Positions 54,669 through 63,979 of a stretch of 64,000 nucleotides of DNA are shown here, piece by piece. The notes beneath the pieces are model-generated. The model was not told the DNA's origin and searched no databases. It was given only the letters and a program-made list of their open reading frames with translations. Location of the stretch: positions 25,091 through 89,090 of the forward strand of contig CAIOSP010000146.1 of assembly GCA_903861005.1 (NCBI GenBank). Direction: 5' to 3'. The DNA comes from an uncultured Pseudomonadota bacterium. Its GTDB lineage: Bacteria > Myxococcota_A > UBA796 > GCA-2862545. The translations under genes and the position numbers were made by a program. How positions within the stretch are numbered: position 1 is the first letter of the stretch; the number at the start of each line of letters is the position of its first letter.

Positions 54669-56918
54669 CTATGGAGACTCTGAGAGGTCCATCACGATCT
54701 CGCCGCCGTCGCCGAACTTCGACCAGTCGAGCGTCGCGCCGTCGATGGTGTCGCCGTTCACGGTCCAGCCGGTGAGGAAGCGGTGCGTGTCGTCCGCGTT
54801 CGGCGCGCGCACCACGACCGTCTTGCCGTCGCCACGATCGATCTCCACGCGCTGCCACAGCGACGGCGACCACGCGTAGGTGGTGGTGCCGGCGATCGGG
54901 AACAGGCCAGTGGACGCGCACAGGTACCAGGCCGACAGCGTGCCCGCGTCGTCGTTGCCGTCCAGGCCGTCGTCGTAGTTCACGCCGTACTTGTGGGACA
55001 GGATCCAGCGAGACGCGTCGGCGGTGATGTCGGGCATGCCGGCGAGCGCGCCCAAGAAGGCGTAGTGCATGACGGGCTCGTTGCCGTGCCAGTAGTACGT
55101 GTCGGGGAAGGTGTTCTCCTCGGCGGCGTAGACCTGATCCCAGAAGTCGCGCGAGCGCTGAACGAACGCGTCGACGTCGCCGCCGTGCTGCAGCTGGATC
55201 ATGCCGTCGATGTCGAACGGCGCGTACCACAGGTAGTGGTAGGCGTTGCCCTCGACGTAGTCGTCGGTCCACTCGGTCGGGTCGAAGGTGGCGGGGTCGG
55301 CGGCGAAGGTGCCGTCGGCGCGGCGGCCGGTGTTGAAGCCCACGGCGGGGTTCCAGACCTCCTTCCAGTTGTCGGCCTGCCCACGGAGCAGTTCCACGTC
55401 CGGCTTGCCCAGGCCCTCGGCCCAGCGCATCAGCGCGTCGTCGTTCCAGGCGTACTCGAGCGTGTCGGACACCTGCATCGGGACGTAGCCCTTGGTCTGA
55501 TAGTCCGAGAGCCCGCCGCGGCCATCGACGGGGACGCTCGTGGTCGCGGTCTCCAGGCTCGCCGCGTACGCCTTCTCCACGTCGAAGTCGCGCACGCCCT
55601 TCTGCCAGGACTCAGAGAGGATCTGGATCCCGGGGCTGCCGACCATGCCGCCGGTGTTGCCGTGCGCCAGAGGCCACTTTGGCAAGTAGCCGCCATCGTT
55701 CACCATGCGCACGATCGAGCGGTTCACGTCGTTCTGCAGCTCAGGCCACGCGAGCGTGTACCAGGGGTGCAGCGTGCGGAAGGTGTCCCACATCGACAGG
55801 TCGCTGTAGTGCGGGCCGTCGGCGGTGTGGATCGCCTGATCGGCGCCGCGGTACTGGCCGTCCACGTCGTCCTGGCGCTGCGGGAAGAACAGCGCGTGGA
55901 ACATCGCGGTGTGGAAGATGGTGCGCTCGTTGTCGGTGCCACCGCGCACGCGCACGCGGCCCAGGTAGCTGCGCCACGCGTCCTCGGTGTCGGCCAGGCG
56001 CGCGTCCAGGTCGGTGTCGGGCAGCTCGGCCGCCAGGTTCGCGCGCGCGCCCTCCGCGTTCACGTAGGAGATGGCGATGCGCACATCGACCACCTTGGTG
56101 CCCGCGGGGAAGGTGAGCCAGACGCCCGAGTGGATGCCGTTGACCGACAGCTTGTCCGCCACAGGCGACGCCGGATCCTCCCAGCCGCCGCCGCCGATCG
56201 GCGCCGGGTCCATCTTGGCGGCGAAGTACGTCATCAGGCCGCCGAAGCGCTTGGAGTAGGACCCGTTCATGCGCTGGAAGCCGTCCACCATGCCGGCCTC
56301 GCGGTCCACCGTGGCGTAGGCGTCGGCCACGTCGGCGTCCGCCAGCACCTTGCCCAGGTCGAACAGCACGACCGGATCGGCGCCGTCCTGGAACGTGAAG
56401 CGCGCCTGCCCGCCGCGCATCGTCGCCACGATGTCCGCGTCGATCTTGTCTTCCTGCAGGATCACCCGGTAATGACCGGGCGTGGCCCACTCCTCGTCGT
56501 GGGTGAACGCCGCCATCCGCCCCACGGGCGTCGTGTAGCTGGGGTCCCAGCCGTCGCGCGCCATGAACGGCACGGTGCCGTAGTCCACCACGCCCATGCC
56601 GTGCGCGTGGGTCATGCTGAAGTTGTCGATGCGGTTGTCTGGGTACCAGTAGCCGCCGTAGTGCAGCGCGGTGATCTGGCCGTACTGCGTGCTGCGCGTG
56701 TCCGGGCCGATGGTGGTCATGCCGAGCGGGTACTTGGCCGCGGGCGTGACCTCGGCGATCTCCGCGCCGCCGCCGCCGGTGGCGATGAACGGATCGACGA
56801 GCGGGAGCGGGTCGTAGGCCTCGATCGCGGCGGCCGACGGATCGGCGCGGAGATCGGTGTCGTCCGCGTCCGGGTTGGACGCGCACGCGGCGAGGACGAG
56901 CAGGGGGATGAAGCGCAC
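54669..56918 (-). CDS. GH92 alpha-mannosidase lipoprotein, copy 2
   Basis: The 749-residue lipoprotein (LVLAAC lipobox) has the GH92 elements in order: PLVDPFIATGGGG, FSMTHAHGMGVVDYG, LSMWDTFRTLHPWYTLAWPE, EGNAYHYLWYAPFDIDGMI, YWHGNEPVMHYAFL and GNDDAGTLSAWYLCASTGLFPI. GH92 enzymes release mannose from N-glycan-type substrates with a calcium ion. Copy 1 lies about 11 kb away, on the other strand, and is clearly different, so this is an older duplication or separate acquisition. Its neighbours are the sulfatase and the CehA/McbA-type hydrolase on the same strand. Confidence 0.9.
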   Translation of the reverse strand: MRFIPLLVLAACASNPDADDTDLRADPSAAAIEAYDPLPLVDPFIATGGGGAEIAEVTPAAKYPLGMTTIGPDTRSTQYGQITALHYGGYWYPDNRIDNFSMTHAHGMGVVDYGTVPFMARDGWDPSYTTPVGRMAAFTHDEEWATPGHYRVILQEDKIDADIVATMRGGQARFTFQDGADPVVLFDLGKVLADADVADAYATVDREAGMVDGFQRMNGSYSKRFGGLMTYFAAKMDPAPIGGGGWEDPASPVADKLSVNGIHSGVWLTFPAGTKVVDVRIAISYVNAEGARANLAAELPDTDLDARLADTEDAWRSYLGRVRVRGGTDNERTIFHTAMFHALFFPQRQDDVDGQYRGADQAIHTADGPHYSDLSMWDTFRTLHPWYTLAWPELQNDVNRSIVRMVNDGGYLPKWPLAHGNTGGMVGSPGIQILSESWQKGVRDFDVEKAYAASLETATTSVPVDGRGGLSDYQTKGYVPMQVSDTLEYAWNDDALMRWAEGLGKPDVELLRGQADNWKEVWNPAVGFNTGRRADGTFAADPATFDPTEWTDDYVEGNAYHYLWYAPFDIDGMIQLQHGGDVDAFVQRSRDFWDQVYAAEENTFPDTYYWHGNEPVMHYAFLGALAGMPDITADASRWILSHKYGVNYDDGLDGNDDAGTLSAWYLCASTGLFPIAGTTTYAWSPSLWQRVEIDRGDGKTVVVRAPNADDTHRFLTGWTVNGDTIDGATLDWSKFGDGGEIVMDLSESP

Positions 56919-56985
56919 GGGGACTCCGAACTGCGGCGACAGGGTAGCACCACGCGGGCGGCGCTGCGTGACGGTGTGAGGGCGC

Positions 56986-59667
56986 CTAGCGTCCGGACAC
57001 CGGGGCGGGCACGGCGGACGCGTAGTGGCAGAGCTTTCCGCCAGGGGGCGTCCAGCTGCCGTCGCCGTCGGCGTCCACGTAGATCGGGTTGGTGATCACG
57101 CGCGGGACGTCGGCGGGCACGGCCTCCAGGCCCTGCGGGTAAGCCAGATCACCGAACGCCATCACCACGATCGAGCCGTCGATCGGCGTGGCCACGTCGA
57201 GCACCTCGTCGAGCTTCACGCCGAGCGTGGAGCCCGTGGCGGGGATGTCGAGCACGGCGTCGCAGTTGTAGAACACGACGACGTGGTCGACCTCGACCTC
57301 GGGCATGGCCTCGATGCGCGTGGACAGCGCGACGTGGCCGTCCGTGGCGGTCGCCGTGTCGCCGATGCCCACGCCGTTTGCCGACAGGTGCGCGAACGCG
57401 CCGGTGCTGATCTGCGCGTGGCCGTGCTTGATCGCGTCGCCCAGGTAGCTGTCCTGCCAAGCCGAGAGGTTCTCGTCGGGCACGGTGATGTAGGTGCGGG
57501 GCGTGCCGGGCGTGTCGACCTCGTGCACGTCGCTGGATCCGACCGCGGTGATGCGGTGGCCCAGGTTGATCCAGTTCGCCCAGTCGTCGAACAGGCCCGA
57601 CCCGCGGTTGCCCTCGATCGCAAAGATGTACGTGGTGCCGTTGAGCAGCTCGACGCCGTCGAAGTCCCACGACCAAAGCAACTTGTCCGCCGCCAGGCCC
57701 AGCACGGTCGGGTCCTTGAGCGTGGGCTCGCCCAGCACGGTGTCCCAGCCGATCTGGCAGAGCACGCTGCAGCCCCACTTGGGGTGGTTGAGGACGACGG
57801 CCTGCGCGCCGCGCTCACGCATCAGGTCGTAGAGCTCGCCCAGGCTGTGCTCATACCAGCGGACCGGGTTGCCGCGCGGGCCGTCCTCCGGGTTCACGGT
57901 GGTGCCGTAGAGCGACAGGTGCTCGGGCGTGGTGGCCGTGACCTCCTCGCCGATCACCGACACCATCTGGCCCGCCCACGGCGACGCCTCCAGCGCGGCC
58001 TTGTCGTTGACGATGATCTCGTGCTCGGTGTGCACCGCGACGTCCAAGCCGTCCGCCACCACGTTGGCGAAGCGCGTGTCGAGGGGCGTGTCGCTGTCGG
58101 GGCTGGGGCCCGCGTGCACGTGGCCGTCGAACGAGAGCCAGCCGGTCGTGTCCATGGCCTTGCGCAGCGTGACGGTCCAGGTCTGCGGATCGCCCGACGG
58201 CACCGGCAGCGCCGACTGCACCGTGGAGAACTCGTAGCCGTGGCTTGCGGCGGCCAGGTAGTCGCCGGGCTCCACGGGGTAGGTCCCGCCCTCGGGCGGC
58301 ACGAAGAACAGGTACTTGCGTTGCCCGTCGGCGTCGTAGAGCGAGATGCGGCCGGCGATGTCGTGACCGCCGTCGTCGCGCACGTGCACCGTCAGCCCGC
58401 CCGCCGGGTCGACCACCACCGCCGGCAGCGGCGACGTGAGGTCGTCGAGCGCGATGGGGGCCGGGTCCGGGCGCCCGTCGACGTGCACGAGCGCGCGCCG
58501 CGGGCGGGCGTCGGACGGCACGACGGGGATCAGGCCCGAGAAGTGGCCGCTGGCGTCGGTGCGCAGGCGGTCGAAGGTCGACCAGTCGTTGGTGCCGCGG
58601 TCCACCTGCACGTCGACGGTCGCCCCCACGAGCGCGTGGCCGTCCTCGGACGCGGTGACGGTGCCTTCGAGGGGGCGCGTGGTGGCCTCGCGCCCGGCGA
58701 AGCTCGGGAACGCTTTCAGGAGCGGGCCGATCGCCGACGCCTCGTCCGTGGCGCCGACGGACAGGAACGCGCGGAAGCTGCGCGACTCGCCGACCGAGTC
58801 CGCGGCACCCAGCACAAGCGGGTCGCCGACGAACTGCGTCATGTCCAGGATGGCCTCGACGCCCGACACGTTCGTGCGCGCCATCGACCCGGTCGCAAAC
58901 GTGAACGCCCACGCCGCGTCGCCCGACGACGCCGCGAACCACGGCACGCCGGTCTGGAGGTTGAAGCCGCCGAAGCCGAAGGTTCCGTCGTTGTGCACCA
59001 GCGCGTGGGTCTGGTCCGACGGCCAGGCCGCAGCGCCCAGCACCAGCTGGTTGGAGTTGGGCGTGGTGTTGGTGACGGTGAAGCGCATCTCCAGCACGGG
59101 CGAGCCCGGGTGGAGCACGTAGTCCACGGTGATCTGAACCCCGAGCGGGCCGGACAGCGGCCGCACCTTGCCGGAGTTCCACGCCTGCTGGGTGAGCGTG
59201 TAGTCGACGAGCCAGAACATGTCGTCGGCGCCCTTCACCCTCACGATCGCGTCGCCGCCGTCCGACCCGTCGGCGATCACCTCGGCGGAGTCGCCGCGGA
59301 ATTGCCTAAGCGTCGACGACGTGAACTCCGCCGCGTTGAGTCGACCGGGCAGAAAGCCCAGTTCGCCGAACTTCTCCGGGCCCACGGCGTCGCAGCCGTG
59401 CAGCGCGACCACGTCGATTGGGATGCCGCCGTAGTGGTAGTAGGTCCGAGGGTTTCCGGGCGCCTGGATGACGAACGCCGCCACGCCGTTCGCCAGGATG
59501 AAATCACCCTTGCGCGCGAGCGCGTCCGGTCCCACGAAGGGCGTGTCGCGATCGAGCACGCCGGCGTAGTTGCCGCCCTCCCATTCGCACGCCGGGGCGG
59601 TCGGCGTGTCGTCGGACGGGGCGGGGCAGGCGGACAGCAGGAGGAGGGCAGGGATGAGTGTGCGCAT
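56986..59667 (-). CDS. CehA/McbA-family (PHP-domain) metallohydrolase lipoprotein
   Basis: The 893-residue lipoprotein (LLSAC) has about 480 residues of beta-sandwich and carboxypeptidase-like regulatory sequence. A PHP-type metallohydrolase domain follows: LSFDGHVHAGPSPDSDTPLD, VAVHTEHEI, VVLNHPKWG and AVGSSDVHE, giving the His/Asp metal ligands of the CehA/McbA family. These enzymes cleave phosphoester or carbamate-like bonds; the substrate here is unknown. It is the first gene of the minus-strand run CehA-like, GH92, sulfatase, and a palindrome lies 45 bases upstream. Confidence 0.85.
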   Translation of the reverse strand: MRTLIPALLLLSACPAPSDDTPTAPACEWEGGNYAGVLDRDTPFVGPDALARKGDFILANGVAAFVIQAPGNPRTYYHYGGIPIDVVALHGCDAVGPEKFGELGFLPGRLNAAEFTSSTLRQFRGDSAEVIADGSDGGDAIVRVKGADDMFWLVDYTLTQQAWNSGKVRPLSGPLGVQITVDYVLHPGSPVLEMRFTVTNTTPNSNQLVLGAAAWPSDQTHALVHNDGTFGFGGFNLQTGVPWFAASSGDAAWAFTFATGSMARTNVSGVEAILDMTQFVGDPLVLGAADSVGESRSFRAFLSVGATDEASAIGPLLKAFPSFAGREATTRPLEGTVTASEDGHALVGATVDVQVDRGTNDWSTFDRLRTDASGHFSGLIPVVPSDARPRRALVHVDGRPDPAPIALDDLTSPLPAVVVDPAGGLTVHVRDDGGHDIAGRISLYDADGQRKYLFFVPPEGGTYPVEPGDYLAAASHGYEFSTVQSALPVPSGDPQTWTVTLRKAMDTTGWLSFDGHVHAGPSPDSDTPLDTRFANVVADGLDVAVHTEHEIIVNDKAALEASPWAGQMVSVIGEEVTATTPEHLSLYGTTVNPEDGPRGNPVRWYEHSLGELYDLMRERGAQAVVLNHPKWGCSVLCQIGWDTVLGEPTLKDPTVLGLAADKLLWSWDFDGVELLNGTTYIFAIEGNRGSGLFDDWANWINLGHRITAVGSSDVHEVDTPGTPRTYITVPDENLSAWQDSYLGDAIKHGHAQISTGAFAHLSANGVGIGDTATATDGHVALSTRIEAMPEVEVDHVVVFYNCDAVLDIPATGSTLGVKLDEVLDVATPIDGSIVVMAFGDLAYPQGLEAVPADVPRVITNPIYVDADGDGSWTPPGGKLCHYASAVPAPVSGR

Positions 59668-59711
59668 CCGGCGGCTTTAGCGCGAACGACGCGCTGGCGT
59701 CACAGGATCGA

Positions 59712-59728
59712 CACCTGCCTTACAGGTG
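59712..59728. promoter_or_regulatory. inverted repeat upstream of the CehA/McbA-like gene
   Basis: CACCTG-cctta-CAGGTG has perfect six-base arms and is flanked by TCGA on both sides. It lies 45 bases before the CehA/McbA-like start and 90 bases after the gtrA-like stop, so it could be an operator or a terminator without T-tract. Confidence 0.4.
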
Positions 59729-59817
59729 CGGTCGAAACGGGATTGGGTGCGATGGGGTGAGCGCGCGGGTAGGGCGTTCGCGCGGCGGAGGCCGACGGAG
59801 GCGCTTGACGGTCGCGG

Positions 59818-60210
59818 TCAGCCGTCAGGCGACCCGGCGCGAAACAGCACGAACTTCTGCCCGACGAAGTTCAGCACCGTCGAGAACCCCGTCGCCACGA
59901 CAAACGCCACAGGCGCGGGCAGGCCCAGGCCAAGCCCCGCGTGGTTCGCGCCGACGTTCACCAGGAAGGCGAGGCCGTACAGCGCGAGGAAGCCCACCGA
60001 CTGCCCGCGCCGCTGGGGCGCGTCGGCGAAGGTCCAGAAGCGCGCGAGCCCGTAGGCCACGCCGGTGCCCACCACAAACGAGCAGGCCTTGGCCGGATCA
60101 TGCTGGCCGGGCAGCACCGTGTGGGTGAGCGCCGTGTAGACGGAGGCGTCAGACGCCGTGGCGAGCACGCCAGACACCGCAAAGCGCAGCACCTGGCGTC
60201 GCGTCGACAT
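59818..60210 (-). CDS. GtrA-family membrane protein
   Basis: The 130-residue protein has four transmembrane helices and the GtrA signature: RFAVSGVLATASDASVYTAL at the N-terminus and FVVATGFSTVLNFVGQKFVLFR at the C-terminus. GtrA-like proteins are thought to move or flip polyprenyl-linked sugars. No GT2/GtrB partner is adjacent; the GT2 at 30.8 kb lacks membrane helices. Confidence 0.9.
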   Translation of the reverse strand: MSTRRQVLRFAVSGVLATASDASVYTALTHTVLPGQHDPAKACSFVVGTGVAYGLARFWTFADAPQRRGQSVGFLALYGLAFLVNVGANHAGLGLGLPAPVAFVVATGFSTVLNFVGQKFVLFRAGSPDG

Positions 60211-60237
60211 CAGCCTTCCGGCGGCCCGTGGGGCCGA

Positions 60238-60567
60238 TCAGAGCGTGGGGAGGACCAGCTGCTCGATGGCGACGATGCCGCCGGCGGTGCCGATCTTGCG
60301 GCCGACCTCCTTGCCGCCCTTGAACAGGACGAACGTGGGGAGGTTCTGGACGTTGTACTTCTTGGCCGTGGCCATGTTGGCGGAGGCGTCGACCTTCACG
60401 ACCTTGAGCTTGCCCGTGTGCTTGGCGGCGAGCTGGTCGAGGTGGGGCGCGATGGCCTTGCAGGGGGCGCACCAGGCGGCCCAGAAGTCGACGAGCACGG
60501 TGGTGTCGGCCTCGAGGACCTCGCCGGAGAAGTTGGCGTCGGTGGCGTCGGTGGTGTTGCTGGCCAT
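60238..60567 (-). CDS. trxA: thioredoxin
   Basis: The 109-residue protein has the WCAPC active site (C33, C36), the VLVDFWAAWC strand and the cis-Pro NLPTFVLFK loop. It lacks the usual C-terminal GxxxxxxL helix length variation. It is cytoplasmic and a general disulfide reductant. The spacing of 27 bases to gtrA suggests a two-gene transcript. WCAPC, rather than WCGPC, is a common variant. Confidence 0.92.
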   Translation of the reverse strand: MASNTTDATDANFSGEVLEADTTVLVDFWAAWCAPCKAIAPHLDQLAAKHTGKLKVVKVDASANMATAKKYNVQNLPTFVLFKGGKEVGRKIGTAGGIVAIEQLVLPTL

Positions 60568-60690
60568 GCTGGGGGAGCTCCGCGGTTTGAGCGCTGATGG
60601 TAGGCACTCCGGACCTGTTCGGCAAGCGGATGCGTGTCACGTCCTGCGAGCCGACGCGGGGGCGGTTATCCAGCCCTTCCGGAGGTCTGT

Positions 60691-61503
60691 TTGCCCTGGC
60701 TGATCGCGAATGGGATCGCGCTCGCGCTTTATGCGGCCGCAACTGCGCTTCATCTGCGTCGCGGGCTGCGTGGGCCTGAAGACGCGGCGCACGCACGCTT
60801 CTTTGCGGGCGTGGGCGTCGCCATGCACATCAGCGCGCTGGCGGGCGAGGCCGCCACTGGCATCCTGCCCGGCTTTGGTGAAGCGCTTTCGGCCGCGTCG
60901 CTCGGCGTGATGCTGGCCTACGTGCTGGTCGGGCGTGACCGCCTGGCCACGCTCGGCGTGTTCCTGCTCCCGGTGTCCACCATCCTTCAGGGCGCGTCGT
61001 TCCTGGTGCCTTCGTCCACGGTGTCGTCGCTGACGGCGGCCGGGCACGGCACCTGGTGGCTGCCCATCCACCTTGGCCTGGTCTTTGCTGGTTTCGCTGG
61101 CTTCTTCCTGGAGCTTTGTGTGGCGGGCATGCAGACCGTGGTGCGCAACCGACTCAAGCGCAAGCAGTTCAAGGATCTGGCGCGGCTCCCCGCGCTGGAG
61201 GCGCTGGAGATGCTCCAGAAGCGCAGCCTGATGTTCGGGCTGGCCTGCCTGGGCCTGGGCGTGGTGATGGGCGCGGTCGGTGCGTCGACGCTGCTCAACC
61301 ACTCGGCGTGGATTGAAGACCCCAAGGTGATGATCAGCGCGGTCATCTGGTGCTGGTATGCGGGCCTGTTCCAGTTCCGCTCGCGCATGGGCTGGTCCGG
61401 TCGCTACGCGCTGACCATGTCCGCCATTGGCTTCGGCACGCTGGTGTTCTCCTTCATGGCGCTCCCGTTCGTGGTGCAGGGGTTTCACGCCTATGGCGGC
61501 TGA
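60691..61503 (+). CDS. CcsA/HemX-like cytochrome c assembly membrane protein
   Basis: The 270-residue protein starts at TTG 60691, five bases after GGAGG (60681-60685); a longer frame has no such site. It has about eight hydrophobic helices and conserved residues of the CcsA/CcmF/HemX family (GTWWLPIHLGLVFAGFAGFFLELCVAG, and the partial Trp-rich region WWLPIH). Placed directly before hemA, it resembles HemX, which tunes glutamyl-tRNA reductase level in some bacteria, or a heme exporter for cytochrome c. The 3' end overlaps hemA by 11 bases. Confidence 0.82.
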   Translation: MPWLIANGIALALYAAATALHLRRGLRGPEDAAHARFFAGVGVAMHISALAGEAATGILPGFGEALSAASLGVMLAYVLVGRDRLATLGVFLLPVSTILQGASFLVPSSTVSSLTAAGHGTWWLPIHLGLVFAGFAGFFLELCVAGMQTVVRNRLKRKQFKDLARLPALEALEMLQKRSLMFGLACLGLGVVMGAVGASTLLNHSAWIEDPKVMISAVIWCWYAGLFQFRSRMGWSGRYALTMSAIGFGTLVFSFMALPFVVQGFHAYGG

Positions 61504-62809
61504 ACCTCTCGGACTGGTCGCGGTCGGCCTGTCCCATCACACCGCGCCGGTGGTCATCCGGGAGCGCTTCGCGCTCGACGAGGCCGGCGTCCGCGCCGAG
61601 CTGGACCACCTGCACAGCGCAGGCTTGGTCCGCGAGGCCCTGCTGCTCGCCACCTGCAACCGCGTCGAGCTGTACGCCGTCCCCGGCGCGCGCGGCGTGG
61701 AGGCCATCCGCGAGGATCTGCTCCGTCGTCGCTCGGCCCTGATCGGCGAGCCGGCGGACCGCTACCTGTACTGGCGCGACGGCGTCGAGGCCGTGCGCCA
61801 CCTGTTCCGCGTGGCCTGCTCGCTCGACAGCCTGGTGCTGGGTGAGCCTCAGGTGCTGGGTCAGGTGAAGAACGCCGTCCGCGTGGCGGACGAGGCCGGG
61901 TCGCTCGGCACGGTGCTCAACCGCCTGACGCAGCGCGGCCTGTGGGTGGCCAAGCACGTCCGCACGCACACCGAGATCGGGCGCGGCAACGTGGGCGTCG
62001 GCAACGCCGGCGTGCACCTGGCGCAGCAGATCTTCTCCACGCTCAACGGCCGCCGCGCGCTGCTCATCGGCACCGGCGAGATGGGGCAGGAGGTCGCCAA
62101 GGCCATGGTCGGCACCGGGCTGGACGAGCTGATGGTGACCAGCCGCACCTTCTCCAACGCCGTGGCCGTGGCCGAAGAGTTCGGCGGCACCGCGCTGCCG
62201 TTCGAGCGCCTGCAGGAGTACCTACAGCGCGCAGACATCGTGATCTGCGCCACCGGCGCCATCAAGCCCATCCTGGATGGCGCCGCGGTGCGGGCCGCGC
62301 TCAAGGCGCGTCGGTACAAGCCACTCTTCCTGGTGGACCTCTCCGTCCCGCGCAACATCGACCCCGAGGTCGAGTCGATCGATCAGGCCTACCTGTTCAA
62401 CATCGACGATCTCACTCAGGTGATGGAGCGCAACCGCGCCGCCCGCGAGTCCGCCGCCAAGGAGGCCGAGGCGCTGGTCAACCGCGAGGCCGAGCGCTTC
62501 GCGTCGCGCTTCTCGGACCTGTCGATCCACGACGGCATCGGCCGCCTGGTGCGCAAGGCCGAGGCGCTGCGCCAAGATGAGCTGTCGCGCACCCACCGCG
62601 TGCTCGAGCACCTGACCGACGACGACCGGGCCACGATCGACGCCATGACCAAGGCGTTGGTGAAGAAGCTCCTCCACAGCCCCCTTGAGACCATCCGCGA
62701 GGCGAACCGCCGTGGAGATGAGGACACCCTGGCCATTCTGATGCGCGCCTGGCACGTGGAAGGCGAGCCCCTCGACGCCGACCCGACACCGAGCGATACC
62801 GACTCGTGA
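61493..62809 (+). CDS. hemA: glutamyl-tRNA reductase
   Basis: HemA reduces glutamyl-tRNA to glutamate-1-semialdehyde, the first step of C5 tetrapyrrole synthesis. The 438-residue length is normal. GLSHHTAPV is at 12-20 and catalytic Cys55 is in [16 protein letters not shown] binding is [13 protein letters not shown] and the dimerisation helix is at the C-terminus. The start lies inside the ccsA/hemX-like gene. The next gene starts at the stop (TGATG). Confidence 0.96.
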   Translation: MAAEPLGLVAVGLSHHTAPVVIRERFALDEAGVRAELDHLHSAGLVREALLLATCNRVELYAVPGARGVEAIREDLLRRRSALIGEPADRYLYWRDGVEAVRHLFRVACSLDSLVLGEPQVLGQVKNAVRVADEAGSLGTVLNRLTQRGLWVAKHVRTHTEIGRGNVGVGNAGVHLAQQIFSTLNGRRALLIGTGEMGQEVAKAMVGTGLDELMVTSRTFSNAVAVAEEFGGTALPFERLQEYLQRADIVICATGAIKPILDGAAVRAALKARRYKPLFLVDLSVPRNIDPEVESIDQAYLFNIDDLTQVMERNRAARESAAKEAEALVNREAERFASRFSDLSIHDGIGRLVRKAEALRQDELSRTHRVLEHLTDDDRATIDAMTKALVKKLLHSPLETIREANRRGDEDTLAILMRAWHVEGEPLDADPTPSDTDS

Positions 62810-63858
62810 TGAACCAGTACTTTCGCGGCTCCCTGATCGGGACGCTCATCGGCCTGATCGCCGGTGCGGCGGTCGGCTACTACTACGGCGATCAGACGCT
62901 CTCGGGCGCGCTGAACGGCGTGTTCATCTGCTCCGTGCTGTCGGTGCTTGAGGTGTCGATCTCGTTCGACAACGCGGTCGTCAACGCGACCGTCCTCCGC
63001 AAGATGACGCCGCTGTGGGTGGACCGGTTCCTCACGTGGGGCATCCTCATCGCCGTGTTCGGCATGCGCCTGGTGTTCCCGCTGCTGATCGTCGCGTTCG
63101 TGACGATGTCGTCCCCTTGGGCCGCGCTGCACCTGGCCGCCACGGATCCGCACCACTACGCGGAGATCATGCACTCAGTGCACCACCAGGTCGCGGCCTT
63201 CGGAGGCGCGTTCCTGATGCTGGTGGCGCTGAAGTACTTTGTGGACGCCGAGAAGGACACGCACTGGCTTCGCACAGTTGAAGCACCGCTCGCGGCGGTC
63301 GGCCGCCTGGAGGCTGTGCAGGTCGGCATCACGCTGGGCGTGATCCTGATCGTGTCGTCCTTCATCCACGACACGCAGCACAAGCTCGGCTTCATCGTGG
63401 CCGGCATCGCGGGCATCCTGTCGCACCTCATGGTGTCGGCGCTGGAGGTCATTCTCCACCGCCCGGGTGAGGGCGAAGACGGTGAGGGGGGCCAGTCTGC
63501 CGAGTCGCTGCATCGCGCCAGCCTGGGCATGTTCCTCTACCTTGAGGTCCTGGACGCCAGCTTCTCGTTCGACGGCGTCATCGGCGCGCTGGCCATCACG
63601 ACCAACCTGTTCCTGATCTCCATCGGCCTGGGCATCGGCGCGTTGTTCGTCCGAAGCCTGACCGTGATGATGGTGGACCGCGGCACGCTCGGCACCTTCC
63701 GGTTCCTGGAGCATGGCGCGTTCTACGCGGTGCTGGCGCTGTCGCTCATCATGTTCGTGGGCGTCATCCACCCGGTGCCCGAGATCGTGGCCGGCCTGGT
63801 GGGCGCCATCTGCATCGGCGCGTCGATCTACTCGTCCAGCCGCTCGCGACGCGCCTAG
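62809..63858 (+). CDS. DUF475/TerC-like integral membrane protein
   Basis: The 349-residue protein has nine or so hydrophobic helices with conserved Asp residues in two: EVSISFDNAVVNA and EVLDASFSFDGVIGA, the TerC/DUF475 hallmark. TerC proteins are linked to manganese handling or tellurite resistance; DUF475 is a related, uncharacterised set. A hydrophilic loop (GEGEDGEGG) separates two halves of four to five helices. It is coupled to hemA; the 4-base GTGA start at 62806 is an alternative. Confidence 0.9.
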   Translation: MNQYFRGSLIGTLIGLIAGAAVGYYYGDQTLSGALNGVFICSVLSVLEVSISFDNAVVNATVLRKMTPLWVDRFLTWGILIAVFGMRLVFPLLIVAFVTMSSPWAALHLAATDPHHYAEIMHSVHHQVAAFGGAFLMLVALKYFVDAEKDTHWLRTVEAPLAAVGRLEAVQVGITLGVILIVSSFIHDTQHKLGFIVAGIAGILSHLMVSALEVILHRPGEGEDGEGGQSAESLHRASLGMFLYLEVLDASFSFDGVIGALAITTNLFLISIGLGIGALFVRSLTVMMVDRGTLGTFRFLEHGAFYAVLALSLIMFVGVIHPVPEIVAGLVGAICIGASIYSSSRSRRA

Positions 63859-63961
63859 AGCCAATGCCGATCAGATAGGGCGCTGAGGATCGGCCAAGCT
63901 GAGCTTTCCCGGCTTGGCGGTGTCTTGGCAACCGGCGCCGATCTGGCGGATCATACTCGGG

Positions 63962-63976
63962 CCACCTCGGAGGTGG
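63962..63976 (+). promoter_or_regulatory. hairpin overlapping the ribosome-binding site of the last gene
   Basis: CCACC-tcgga-GGTGG places the Shine-Dalgarno GGAGG (63969-63973) partly in the loop and partly in the stem, four bases before the end of the stem and seven before ATG 63980. Structure may modulate translation. Confidence 0.35.
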
Positions 63977-63979
63977 TCG

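Noticed and set aside
53198..59667. Bacteroidota-type polysaccharide utilisation locus
   Set aside because: No SusC/SusD pair, anti-sigma factor or hybrid two-component regulator is present.
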